In this document: positions 43,462 through 52,289 of the stretch, one piece after another
Numbering within the stretch: the first letter of the stretch is position 1
Layout of the letters: each line of letters starts with the position of its first letter
Assembly (NCBI RefSeq): GCF_017873565.1
Contig: NZ_JAGGKH010000015.1
Span: forward strand, 1-64,000
Direction of reading: 5' to 3'
Origin: Lederbergia galactosidilytica
GTDB taxonomy: Bacteria; Bacillota; Bacilli; Bacillales; Bacillaceae_C
DNA length: 64,000 nucleotides
The notes under the pieces: generated by a model
Seen by the model: only the letters and a program-made list of their open reading frames with translations
What the model was told of the DNA's origin: nothing
Databases searched by the model: none
Program-made: the position numbers and the translations under genes

Positions 43462-45540
43462 TTAGTCAAATTCTGGTTGATGCAAATCCACATCATTTAA
43501 CCACTTATATTGATTCAGTTGTAATTGAAAAAGCTTCAATGGACCTAGAAAGAAATCGGGATTATTTTCTAGCTTTTCCAACTTCAGCTGGTTTTCTTGA
43601 ATGTTTGTTTCAATTTCTTTCACACGACCTTCTAGCGTTTCTAATGGATCGCGAAAGAAAAGATGAACATCTCTTCCAATACTTTTCTCAAATAATTGAA
43701 ATTGATAAAAGAACTTCGTTGCAATGGATTCACTAACCTCATCGTAATTTTCATTTTCAATAAAATTACGATATGATTTTGCTAAAACCGCATTATTTTT
43801 TGTTAGTCCACCTAATATCTTTCCGGCCCCTTTTAATAATACTTGAGAAGGCGTTCTCCGCAAGAAAATATTCTCATTATCAATTTGCATTGGAATGGTC
43901 ATTCGTTCCGCATCTCTCCGCCAATCTGCAATCACTTGAAAATCGCATTGGAGCTCAATTGGCTGCTCTTCTAGATATTCATTGAATCCATTTTCCCATT
44001 CTTTTAAATGTGTTTGGGATTCCTCTAACTTTTGCTTTGCACTTTCAATCCATTCTTTTAAAGCTGAAGCATAGATCGGCATAATCGTACTTTGAATATA
44101 ATCATCAATTCGTTGATTCATTTCCTTATTTAAATCAAGATGAATGGTTCGAAATTCTGTATCTTCCTTAATTAGATCAGCGGATTTTCTAATGATTTGC
44201 GGAATTGATGTTTTCATTTTCTCTGTTATATCTTTTTCTATTGCTAAAAAATCCTGACGAATCTCATCCGCTTTTTCATCTTCTATGTCCTTCAATTGAT
44301 TGGTTGAACCATGCAATCTACCGCAAATGGCCTTTTCCCTTTCAATTAACCCCGACATATCAATCTTTAATATTTCTAGTTGTTTGATAAAGAAATCAAT
44401 ACAGTTTTTCCCATATGCAAGCCACTGTTCCGTATTATCGGGATTTGCGTCCCATTCTTCAAACTCGATTTCATTTTTTCTAGCCCACTTTTGCACATCA
44501 GCTACTAAAGCTTGAATCGTGCCAGTTAAATTTATCCCATATTTAGTTTTCCCAATCGTTGCTTGTGCTCGGTCAACGATATTCTGATTAATATTTCCAG
44601 GGAAATGGTCGTTCCATGTCAAAATAGCAGAATACACAAAAGCAGCATCAGCTGCTCGTGCTAATTTTAGCCAAGCTTCCAAATAAGTTGGCATTAATTT
44701 TTCAACATTGTGAAAAGGATAGGAACTTCCCATTAATATTTCATATGTTTCCTGGAATACACTTGATAGTTTTTCCAACCTATGTTCTTGAGATATATTT
44801 AAGCTTAATACTAATGTATTAAAATCACTTAGCCAATCAAATAAAGCATCCTGTTTTTCAAACCATTTCCATAATAAATAGCTCAAGTTATCAAAGCTTT
44901 TTACATCTACTAAAGAAGCCGTTTCTAGCACAGGGATAAAATAGGGTGGCTCATAATATACATGTCCACTCTCCACATAAGACTGGAGAATATGAAACCA
45001 TTCCTTCTCTTTCGTCCGTATCGCCTCATTTACGGCTAATTCAACAGCATTTGCCCAATCCTCCTGTTCCTCAAAAAAAGCTCGCGCTAATTTAGTGACA
45101 TTCGGATAATCCGGGTTTAGGAGGACGGCATTTAAAATCATCTGCTTTGCTTCTGCATTATTTCTTTGAAGTATATATAAACCAAAAAGCTGTAGTGCTA
45201 TTTCCGTATTTAATAAGAGCGAGTCTGTTTTAATCGATTGATAGATTTCCTCTGCGGTATCATGAAGCTCTAATTCAAAATAGGCGTCCGCCATATTCTT
45301 TCGTGCCCATGGTTGCCATTCATTTTGGATATTTTCCCATTTGAAAATGGCTGCTTCATAATCTTGGGCATGAAAATAGATTTCACCCTGTGCTAGGCGA
45401 ATCTCCGATAAATCAGCTTGGTTTTTCTTTTGCTCTTGAAAGAAATATTCACCTAATACCGTAATAGGAGATCCACGATGCTCGTCATCTAAAAAATTTT
45501 CAAAATAGCATTTCTGAATTAGCATTTCTTCCCTATTCAT
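43462..45540 (-). CDS. TPR and coiled-coil protein resembling a dynamin-like protein without GTPase
   Basis: A cytosolic protein of about 692 residues. The N-terminal half has TPR-like helix pairs (AQGEIYFHAQDYEAAIFKWE, ARKNMADAYFELELHDTAEE; about 45-160). The C-terminal half (about 360-692) is long charged helices. Near 580-640, SQVLLKGAGKILGGLTKNNA and SIATKFFYQFQLFEKSIGRD resemble the tail of bacterial dynamin-family proteins as I remember them. A P-loop GTPase would be expected between the halves but is absent: the sole loose match, AQATIGKT, has no DxxG or TKxD motif after it. Start ATG at 45540 is preferred over TTG at 45552. Function unknown. Confidence 0.7.
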   Translation of the reverse strand: MNREEMLIQKCYFENFLDDEHRGSPITVLGEYFFQEQKKNQADLSEIRLAQGEIYFHAQDYEAAIFKWENIQNEWQPWARKNMADAYFELELHDTAEEIYQSIKTDSLLLNTEIALQLFGLYILQRNNAEAKQMILNAVLLNPDYPNVTKLARAFFEEQEDWANAVELAVNEAIRTKEKEWFHILQSYVESGHVYYEPPYFIPVLETASLVDVKSFDNLSYLLWKWFEKQDALFDWLSDFNTLVLSLNISQEHRLEKLSSVFQETYEILMGSSYPFHNVEKLMPTYLEAWLKLARAADAAFVYSAILTWNDHFPGNINQNIVDRAQATIGKTKYGINLTGTIQALVADVQKWARKNEIEFEEWDANPDNTEQWLAYGKNCIDFFIKQLEILKIDMSGLIEREKAICGRLHGSTNQLKDIEDEKADEIRQDFLAIEKDITEKMKTSIPQIIRKSADLIKEDTEFRTIHLDLNKEMNQRIDDYIQSTIMPIYASALKEWIESAKQKLEESQTHLKEWENGFNEYLEEQPIELQCDFQVIADWRRDAERMTIPMQIDNENIFLRRTPSQVLLKGAGKILGGLTKNNAVLAKSYRNFIENENYDEVSESIATKFFYQFQLFEKSIGRDVHLFFRDPLETLEGRVKEIETNIQENQLKLEKLENNPDFFLGPLKLFQLQLNQYKWLNDVDLHQPEFD

Positions 45541-45574
45541 TCTAATCACCAACTTTCTTTAAATGAAAGAAACA

Positions 45575-46567
45575 TTATCGCTGGTCTGCTGGATATAAAA
45601 GCCCCACTTGTTTTCTAGCTTCTACCATAATACGTGCTGTGATCATCGAATTTTTATGAGAGTTTACCTTCGATTCCAGCTCTCCATTTTGAATCAGCTG
45701 AATAAATTCTTCAACCTCATAATACATGGAAGGATGTTCTAGTGCTTGACCCAACATTTCTTCACGTCCATCACGATACCTTATCATAACCTTGCTAGGT
45801 GTCGATATTTCGTCTATTATAATCGTTCCCTCTTCCCCTTGAATTTCTGAAGGGCGATAAGCATTGATTATTTTCGAATGTGTTACAACTGCTTCAAAAT
45901 CGTCATATTGCAAAAGCAAACTACCTGACCCATCAACACCAGAATCCAACATCACAGCATTCGCTTTAACCGATTTAGGCTCGCCAAACAACACAACTAG
46001 AGGATATAAACAGTACACACCTAAATCCATTAATGAGCCATTCGAAAATGTAGGATTAAAGGCATTTAACACAGTCCCCTCCCGATAACGATCATACCGA
46101 GAAGAATATTTACAATAACTTGCATCATATCTTCTCGCTTGACCAATTTTATGTAAATTTTCTTGGATTGCTTTAAAGGTCGGTAATAAAGTTGTTTTCA
46201 ATGCTTCCATTAAAACAACCTGATTTCTTGTGGCCGCCTGAATCATCTCCTCCAATTCCTCAGGATTAGAAGCGATTGGCTTCTCACATAAAACATGTTT
46301 TCCTTGATTCAAAAACGTCAAAGAATGTTTTGCATGAAATGAATTCGGGCTTGCAATGTATACAGCATCAAGTACATCACTAGCTGCCATTTCTTCTGTA
46401 TCTGTAAAAACGTGCCCAATCCCATATTTGTCTGCAAATTCTTTAGCTTTCTCTTCCGTTCGAGAATAAACAGCTGTTAATTGAAATCCTTCAACTTGTA
46501 GAGCTGCTTCAATCATTGAATCAGTAATCCAATTTGTTCCAATAACACCAAATCGTATCAAAGTCAT
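45575..46567 (-). CDS. Gfo/Idh/MocA family oxidoreductase
   Basis: A 330-residue NAD(P)-dependent sugar or polyol dehydrogenase. N-terminal Rossmann fold with FGVIGTNWITDSM (the usual GxGxxG is GTNWIT, a departure), the catalytic Lys in CEKPIASNPEE and the C-terminal substrate domain with DLGVYCLYPLV. The ATG at 46567 is preferred over an upstream one at 46681: the fold begins right after it and GGAAGGGAG lies upstream. It lies 34 bases upstream of the TPR/coiled-coil gene. Substrate unknown. Confidence 0.88.
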   Translation of the reverse strand: MTLIRFGVIGTNWITDSMIEAALQVEGFQLTAVYSRTEEKAKEFADKYGIGHVFTDTEEMAASDVLDAVYIASPNSFHAKHSLTFLNQGKHVLCEKPIASNPEELEEMIQAATRNQVVLMEALKTTLLPTFKAIQENLHKIGQARRYDASYCKYSSRYDRYREGTVLNAFNPTFSNGSLMDLGVYCLYPLVVLFGEPKSVKANAVMLDSGVDGSGSLLLQYDDFEAVVTHSKIINAYRPSEIQGEEGTIIIDEISTPSKVMIRYRDGREEMLGQALEHPSMYYEVEEFIQLIQNGELESKVNSHKNSMITARIMVEARKQVGLLYPADQR

Positions 46568-46732
46568 TTCTCCCTTCCAATGATCCTTATCTATACTATA
46601 TTGTATTTGGCGAATTCTTGCACCGTTCATGCTGAAATTTATCGAAAAAAAACAGAGTATGTAAAAATCCTCTTGAAACATTTTGGTTCTATGGTAAAAT
46701 ACATTGTATATTTATTCAAAATATTTTCAAAC

Positions 46733-46761
46733 TAGAAAAGCATAAGCATTTTAGGTATAAT
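46733..46761 (+). promoter_or_regulatory. Candidate promoter of the serA T-box transcript
   Basis: TAGAAA (46733-46738), a 17-base spacer and a perfect TATAAT (46756-46761). Transcription would start near 46768, just ahead of the leader RNA. Confidence 0.6.
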
Positions 46762-46779
46762 TTATGAGAGTTTACGCGG

Positions 46780-47110
46780 ACGATAAAAGTTTTAATCAGT
46801 AAATATTCGTCCATTTTGACAGCATGCTTTACATATGAACAGTGAAGACGAAGACGGCTTGAGGAAAATTCTTATAGAGAATCGGTGGTTGGTGAAAACC
46901 GATGTCTTTTTCTCAAAATCGCCCAGCACTTCTGAACTGGCAGATGCCCGGTCTTAACCGTTATCTTTCCCGAGGCTGTATAGAAAAGCGCTAGCGCCTG
47001 TCTACACAGGAGTCTATGTCTATTCATACAGTAAACGAGGGTGGCACCACGATCTTACGTCCCTCATAACAAGGCGCACGCGTCTGTTATGGGGGCGTTT
47101 TCATTTTTCT
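46780..47110 (+). ncRNA. T-box riboswitch leader of serA (probable serine specificity)
   Basis: The T-box core GGGTGGCACCACG is at 47039-47051. The terminator stem follows (CGTCCCTCATAACA 47058-47071 with TGTTATGGGGGCG 47085-47097, then a T-rich tract). Stem I is recognised by AGAGAATCGGTGGTTGGTG and its partner AAAACCGAT, with a 10-bp helix TTGAGGAAAA/TTTTTCTCAA below. From this folding the specifier would be AGC (46925-46927), a serine codon, followed by A. So uncharged tRNA-Ser would turn on serA. The specifier assignment is by hand and less sure than the T-box itself. Confidence 0.93.
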
Positions 47111-47164
47111 AAAGATCTTTTACAGACCATTTGTGAAAATACAAAGCTAGGAGGATTAGAGAAT

Positions 47165-48775
47165 ATGTACAAAATTTTAGTATCAGATGCAATTAGTGAC
47201 ACAGGTTTAACCGCTCTATATGAACATCCTAATTTTGCTGTGGATAAAAAACCAGGCCTCCCTCCAGAGGAACTAAAAGGAATAATTGGCGAATATGATG
47301 CTCTTATTGTCCGCAGTCAAACACAAGTAACAGAAGATATCCTTGAAAATGCCGATAACTTACGTGTCATTGCCCGTGCAGGAGTTGGTGTTGATAATAT
47401 CGATATTCAAGCAGCGACGAAAAAAGGGATCATTGTGATTAACGCTCCTGGCGCTAACACCATCTCTGCAGCAGAACTAACGATGGCGATGATGTTATCT
47501 CTTGCACGTAATATCCCTGCTGCCCATGCTTCAACATCAGAAGGTAAATGGGAAAGAAATAAATTTAAAGGTGTAGAAATGTACGAGAAAACACTCGGTG
47601 TCATTGGAATGGGAAAAATTGGTACAGAGGTTGCCAATCGTGCCCTTAGCTTTGGCATGAACATTCTCGGATATGATCCATACTTAACAGAAGATCGTGC
47701 CCATCAAATGGGAATCTCGAAGGCTTCTCTAGATGAAATTGCTCAAGAAGCTGATTTTATCACGGTCCACACCCCTTTAATTAAAGAAACAAAAGGCCTG
47801 ATTAACGATGAATATTTGGCAAAAACAAAGCCAGGTGTTCGCATTATTAACTGTGCGCGTGGTGGAATTATTGACGAAAATGCTCTCGTACGTGCCCTCA
47901 ATTCTGGCCAAGTTGCTGGAGCAGCGATTGATGTATTTGAAACAGAACCAGCATCAAATACAGAGTTACTTGAACATCCCCATGTAGTGGTCACTCCTCA
48001 CTTAGGTGCATCTACGGTAGAAGCACAAGAAAAAGTGGCCCATGAGGTTAGTGAGGAGATTATTGATATTTTTGAAACTCAATCAATCCGCCATGCGGTC
48101 AACATGCCACAAATTTCTGGAGAAACCCAGAAAAAGTTGCAACCTTATATTGATTTAGCTGAACAAATGGGAATTCTTGCCATTCAACTACTAAAACAAG
48201 CTCCAGAACGAGTGGAAATTTCTTATGCTGGTGAAATCGCAATGGAGAGTACAGACCTGCTTACACGCAATATCTTGAAGGGGATCTTAACCCATCATCT
48301 AGGTGATACAGTAAATCTTATTAATGCCCACCACCTCTTAAAAGATCAAGGCGTTGCTTCCAATGTATCAAAAAATCCAAAGAGCAAAGGATTTGCTTCT
48401 TACATTGAAGTCACTCTTCATCGTGGAGATCATAAAGCAAATATTGGTGCCACAATCTTAAATGGTTACGGTGCGCGAATTGTGAAAATGAATGATTATC
48501 GTGTAGATGTTCGCCCAGAAAGCAATCTACTATATATCAAACATCATGATATCCCTGGCATGATTGGCCGTGTTGGTTCAACACTTGGAGATTATGATAT
48601 TAATATCGGCACAATGCAAGTCGGACGTGCAGACATTGGCGGAGAAGCGATCATGGTTCTTACACTTGATAAAAAAGCTGAGGGAGATGTACTTGTTGGT
48701 CTAAAAGCTCTAAAAGGCCTTGAGGATGCCCAGTATTTAGAACTGCCAAATGAGAAAGTAGCTGTTCCGAATTAG
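47165..48775 (+). CDS. serA: D-3-phosphoglycerate dehydrogenase
   Basis: First enzyme of serine synthesis, oxidising 3-phosphoglycerate with NAD. At 536 residues it is the long form: catalytic and NAD domains (1-310; GVIGMGKIG, active-site Arg in NCARGGIIDE, His in VTPHLGAST), an intervening ASB domain (about 315-450) and a C-terminal ACT domain (about 455-530; HHDIPGMIGRVGSTLGDYDI). AGGAGG lies upstream of the ATG. Control by the T-box leader upstream is clear. Monocistronic, with a strong terminator behind it. Confidence 0.97.
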   Translation: MYKILVSDAISDTGLTALYEHPNFAVDKKPGLPPEELKGIIGEYDALIVRSQTQVTEDILENADNLRVIARAGVGVDNIDIQAATKKGIIVINAPGANTISAAELTMAMMLSLARNIPAAHASTSEGKWERNKFKGVEMYEKTLGVIGMGKIGTEVANRALSFGMNILGYDPYLTEDRAHQMGISKASLDEIAQEADFITVHTPLIKETKGLINDEYLAKTKPGVRIINCARGGIIDENALVRALNSGQVAGAAIDVFETEPASNTELLEHPHVVVTPHLGASTVEAQEKVAHEVSEEIIDIFETQSIRHAVNMPQISGETQKKLQPYIDLAEQMGILAIQLLKQAPERVEISYAGEIAMESTDLLTRNILKGILTHHLGDTVNLINAHHLLKDQGVASNVSKNPKSKGFASYIEVTLHRGDHKANIGATILNGYGARIVKMNDYRVDVRPESNLLYIKHHDIPGMIGRVGSTLGDYDINIGTMQVGRADIGGEAIMVLTLDKKAEGDVLVGLKALKGLEDAQYLELPNEKVAVPN

Positions 48776-48813
48776 TTCTGATTCACTAGACTTGACAAAT
48801 ATGCGACAATATA

Positions 48814-48857
48814 AAACCCCAATAATGTTGTTCAATCAACATTATTGGGGTTTCATT
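48814..48857 (+). terminator. Rho-independent terminator of serA
   Basis: AAAACCCCAATAATGTTG pairs perfectly with CAACATTATTGGGGTTT around a 6-base loop, followed by a T-rich stretch, 39 bases after the stop codon. The remaining gap up to 49131 shows nothing recognisable. Confidence 0.92.
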
Positions 48858-49131
48858 TTATCATCTTAAATCTTGTCGTCCCTTTAGATGGATTTTTCCC
48901 AGAACAGCAAATCTTTGAAAGTGCTTGGATTCAAGCCTCTTAAGTCTTCTAAAGTTTCTAAAGCACTACTACGAACACGTTATTCATAATCCGACTGGTC
49001 TTTGGCGTTCATAGAACCTTTCTCAAAACTCATTTTTTGCCTATCTACTTGGTTTCGGGTTTAAAAAGCGTTAGTATCATCGAAGTTTCACTGATCTTTC
49101 CCTTTAATGGCCTTCATAATATACATAATGT

Positions 49132-50277
49132 TTATTTTTCAACAAGGGACAATACAAGGTCCTTCACCGCTAGTACATTGTCCAAAATATAGTCTGCTTC
49201 ATATTCTTCAAACTGCTCTCTCGCCTTTTCTCCTGATAAACCTGTTAATACGGCGGCAAAGCTGCAGCCCATTGTTCTGGCTGCCAATAAATCAGCTAGA
49301 GAATCTCCTACAATCAATGTTTCTTTCCCGTTTTCGATAGGGAAGACAGTTGCAAGACATTCAGGGATCGATTTCTGTTTATTAGACAAAGCCCATACAT
49401 ATGTAAAGGGATGTGGCTTGGATAGACCTTTGTGATTTTCCGTCACTTTTTCCGCAGCTAGGACGTCATCTGCTGTCACAATCTTATTTGGATTAAAGTG
49501 ATTTAACCAACCTAAATGTTGAAAAGGCTCGATTGTTTCCAATTCTGGGCGCCCGGTGCCAATTCCGATTTGTACACCTGCTTCCTTAAGGGATTGAAAT
49601 AAATCCGTAATCGCTTCTGGCTCAGCCAAGACCTTCTCATCAGTCAAAAAGCCTTTCTTTCCAAGTTGGACGGAAGACCGTCCAGTTGATTGAAGAACAT
49701 ATTGATCACCGACATACCATTCTTGTGAGATAAGTTCACATGTTGACCACAACTCCCCCTGCTCTCCAAAAACGGTGTAATCGACTCCTAGTTTTTCCTG
49801 AGCAATCTTGTCTAAATGAGCAAATAAACCAGCTTTAGTGGCATCTGCGCCTTGAAAATCTTTAAGAAAGCCCCCAAAGTTGAGAGTAAGTTTGGTCTCA
49901 GCGAGAGCTTCTTTCATTTCTAATAAAACATCCCGATTAATCTCATGGGTTACCCACTGAGTTATTCTCTCTTTCGCTGTTGCTTTAATTTGTTTTAATA
50001 GATGAATAATTTGATAAGCTGCCGTTAAATAAATCATATCCCAGTTAGCATTTAACCCACATGATTTTAAAAATGAAAGTACCTCATCTTGAACAAACAC
50101 TTGGGCACGAATTTCATCGATTTCATTGTCAGTATATTGGGTTTTAAATTCGTTTGGAGATAATCCTAAATATTGCTCACTAGATAGAACTTCCCACACA
50201 GTTAATGCCGATGCATCAAAATAACGTTCCTCACTTAACAAAACACCATCTACATCAAATAAAACTGTTTTTATCAT
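49132..50277 (-). CDS. HAD-family hydrolase
   Basis: A 381-residue phosphatase-like protein. Motif I is LFDVDGVLL with Asp8 (nucleophile) and Asp10; motif II is GIGTGRPELE (about 248-257); the Lys is in GLSKPHPF; motif IV is LIVGDSLADLLAA (about 322-334). An unusually long cap of about 200 residues lies between motifs I and II, so the substrate may be specific; I do not know it. ATG has GAGAGGCG upstream. Confidence 0.9.
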   Translation of the reverse strand: MIKTVLFDVDGVLLSEERYFDASALTVWEVLSSEQYLGLSPNEFKTQYTDNEIDEIRAQVFVQDEVLSFLKSCGLNANWDMIYLTAAYQIIHLLKQIKATAKERITQWVTHEINRDVLLEMKEALAETKLTLNFGGFLKDFQGADATKAGLFAHLDKIAQEKLGVDYTVFGEQGELWSTCELISQEWYVGDQYVLQSTGRSSVQLGKKGFLTDEKVLAEPEAITDLFQSLKEAGVQIGIGTGRPELETIEPFQHLGWLNHFNPNKIVTADDVLAAEKVTENHKGLSKPHPFTYVWALSNKQKSIPECLATVFPIENGKETLIVGDSLADLLAARTMGCSFAAVLTGLSGEKAREQFEEYEADYILDNVLAVKDLVLSLVEK

Positions 50278-50316
50278 ATCGCCTCTCCTTATAGCATATT
50301 TTCATTTAAAAAAAGA

Positions 50317-50547
50317 TTAATCCTCATCTTTCGCATCCCAATCTTCTGGAATTGGTTCTTCCAGCCATTCTGCAAGCAATTTTTTATACTTTTCCATTTG
50401 ATCCAAATGGGTGTCAAATTGATTTTTATAAATTAAGTATTGTTCACCGTCATGTAATGCACGTATTTTCTGCTGGAGAATTAGTTTTTCAATTAGCTTT
50501 GGGCTAAGTTGTAAGTAATCAGCTGTTTCTTCAATTGTCATATACAA
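50317..50547 (-). CDS. Small excisionase-type helix-turn-helix protein
   Basis: A 76-residue protein with an N-terminal MerR-like/excisionase helix-turn-helix (MTIEETADYLQLSPKLIEKL) and wing (GEQYLIYKNQFDTHLDQM), then an acidic C-terminus. Such proteins occur as stand-alone small regulators in Bacillus. Start could be TTG at 50547 or ATG at 50541; the ribosome site AAAGGGCG fits the first somewhat better. No phage or integrase gene is nearby, so a prophage origin is not indicated. Confidence 0.75.
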   Translation of the reverse strand: MYMTIEETADYLQLSPKLIEKLILQQKIRALHDGEQYLIYKNQFDTHLDQMEKYKKLLAEWLEEPIPEDWDAKDED

Positions 50548-50578
50548 TGTATGTCACGCCCTTTTACTTAAAATAACC

Positions 50579-50642
50579 TTATCTGCAACTAATAGTAGTT
50601 GCAGATAAAGTGAGAGCCAGTTCCCGTATAATTGGAACTGGC
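50579..50642 (-). terminator. Two adjacent strong hairpins behind the 50652-51038 gene
   Basis: First hairpin: TTATCTGCAACTA (50579-50591) with TAGTTGCAGATAA (50596-50608), 13 perfect pairs, 4-base loop. Second: GCCAGTTCC (50616-50624) with GGAACTGGC (50634-50642), 9 pairs, 9-base loop. On the minus strand only a weak T-tract (TTATTTTAAG) follows. Termination or mRNA protection is possible. Confidence 0.6.
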
Positions 50643-50651
50643 CATTCAATC

Positions 50652-51038
50652 CTATTGATTTTTTTGTACAGGCGGAATTTCTTTGTTTAAAGCTTCGTAG
50701 AATTTCTGCACTAAAAAATAAGTGGCACCTAAATCTCCCAGTCCATCATAAGCTGATACAATATCTACACTACAACGTAACGGTTCCACCTGGACAATCG
50801 TGATGACGATTTGATTACGACGGATTCCCCGTTTTTCAATGAGCATCTCGCCACGATCATAATCGAAATGGGTAAGATTCCACCCCGTCATTTTATTGTT
50901 CACAACAGATGTAATCGTTTCAGATATTTTGCGCTTCCCAATCTTATAATAACGTGTTTTCAATTTAGGATCTTTTGCCCTGTCACTTGTTTCCGTACTA
51001 TTTCGCCACAATCCAGTGATGACGCGCATAACTGACAC
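50652..51038 (-). CDS. Conserved small protein of unknown function
   Basis: A 128-residue cytosolic protein without signal peptide or membrane segment. It looks like an alternating alpha/beta domain (NKMTGWNLTHFDYDRGEMLI, NQIVITIVQVEPLRCSVDIV) of the kind annotated as a conserved Bacillus cytosolic protein; I do not recognise the family. A GTG start at 51038 is favoured by AAGGGGGG 7 bases upstream. It stands alone, with two hairpins behind it. Confidence 0.75.
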   Translation of the reverse strand: MSVMRVITGLWRNSTETSDRAKDPKLKTRYYKIGKRKISETITSVVNNKMTGWNLTHFDYDRGEMLIEKRGIRRNQIVITIVQVEPLRCSVDIVSAYDGLGDLGATYFLVQKFYEALNKEIPPVQKNQ

Positions 51039-51148
51039 AGCCTATCCCCCCTTAAATTCTATTTAAAAATATGTATATATAAGTCTATTATATGACTTCT
51101 TCCTACTGTATGTCCATTATCGTTAAACAATTCTGTAAAAATCTTTAT

Positions 51149-51191
51149 AAAAAAGCGAGTATTTATTCATACAAAGAATAAATACCCGCTT
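51149..51191 (-). terminator. Rho-independent terminator of the sugar-oxidoreductase operon
   Basis: AAGCGAGTATTTATTC (51153-51168) pairs with GAATAAATACCCGCTT (51176-51191), one mismatch, 7-base loop, followed on the minus strand by T6. It lies 24 bases downstream of the last gene. Confidence 0.9.
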
Positions 51192-51214
51192 GAAATTGCT
51201 TTACTAGTTAACCA

Positions 51215-52276
51215 TTAATCAAAATAAATTTCTTTACCTTTTTCGGCAGATTCGTAGATGCCGCTAAGAATTTTTGTCATTTCCACTCCATCTGCTACTG
51301 GGCTAAGCGTTTCCTTCTCACCTAAACAAACATCGACGAAATGATCGATTTCCGCTTGGAAAGCTTGGACAAAATCAAAAGTAACACTATCCACTTGCGG
51401 AGCAAGATTTAACATCGTATCATACTTTTCAGTTACAATGGCAAGACTCGGTTCCACTTCTGCGCCACCTTTTGTACCATATAATTTAACGGAAATTTCA
51501 TCTTGTTTCGCATGGAGCGTAAAACTGACATCTACTAGCAAGGAAGCTCCATTTTCAAAACGAATCATGGCATTCGCCATATCTTCCACTGTGTTTTTGT
51601 CTGGATCATAATCTGCCGCCTTATAGAAGGAAAGGTTTTTAATATTTTTTCTATTTCCTAGTTTATTATATGTGTTTCCAGAGATTGATTTTACCTTTGG
51701 GCAACCCATTAAATACCAAAGAACATCGATCACATGGACGCCGATATCAATTAAAGGCCCACCACCAGAGCGTTCGACATCAGAGAACCATCCACCTGGA
51801 TTTCCTAGTCGACGAATACATGTTGCTTTCGCATAATATATTTCGCCAAGATCATCTTCTTCAATAAATTTTTTCAAAACTTGCGTATTGGAAGCATAGC
51901 GACGAACGAAGCCAACTTGTAGTTTCTTTCCTGTTCTCTTCACTGTTTCTTCCATTTCATAAGCCTTTTCCATGCTTGTTGTCATAGGTTTTTCAACCAA
52001 GACATTTTTCCCACTATTTAGGGCTGCAATCGCAATGTCAGCATGAGAGTTATTCCAAGTACAAATACTAACGGCATCAATTTCTTGATCATTCATCAGA
52101 TCATGATAATCCACATATGTTTTGCTTGCTCCATATTTCTCCGCTTTTGCTTTTGCTCTTTCTTCATTCAAATCACAAATTGCATACAACTCTACCTTAT
52201 CATTGTTAGCATATGCATTTAAATGAGATTCAGAAATAGAGCCAGCACCAATCACACCAATTTTAATTTTAGACAT
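51215..52276 (-). CDS. Gfo/Idh/MocA family oxidoreductase
   Basis: A 353-residue NAD(P)-dependent dehydrogenase. Rossmann motif GVIGAGSISESHLNAY (7-22), catalytic Lys in VEKPMTT, and the conserved SGGGPLIDIGVHVIDVLWYL that carries the active-site Asp and His. It is the last gene of an operon of three such enzymes plus an isomerase. Likely substrates are cyclic polyols, inositol-type compounds or keto-sugars. AAGGGAGG precedes the ATG. Confidence 0.93.
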   Translation of the reverse strand: MSKIKIGVIGAGSISESHLNAYANNDKVELYAICDLNEERAKAKAEKYGASKTYVDYHDLMNDQEIDAVSICTWNNSHADIAIAALNSGKNVLVEKPMTTSMEKAYEMEETVKRTGKKLQVGFVRRYASNTQVLKKFIEEDDLGEIYYAKATCIRRLGNPGGWFSDVERSGGGPLIDIGVHVIDVLWYLMGCPKVKSISGNTYNKLGNRKNIKNLSFYKAADYDPDKNTVEDMANAMIRFENGASLLVDVSFTLHAKQDEISVKLYGTKGGAEVEPSLAIVTEKYDTMLNLAPQVDSVTFDFVQAFQAEIDHFVDVCLGEKETLSPVADGVEMTKILSGIYESAEKGKEIYFD

Positions 52277-52289
52277 TATAATTCCTCCC

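Noticed and set aside
44540-44570. Loose P-loop match AQATIGKT in the TPR/coiled-coil protein
   Set aside because: No DxxG or TKxD motif follows, and the surrounding helices do not fit a GTPase fold.
50317-50547. Excisionase-type protein as a sign of a prophage or integrated element
   Set aside because: No integrase, att-like repeats or phage genes nearby; small proteins of this type also occur as ordinary regulators.
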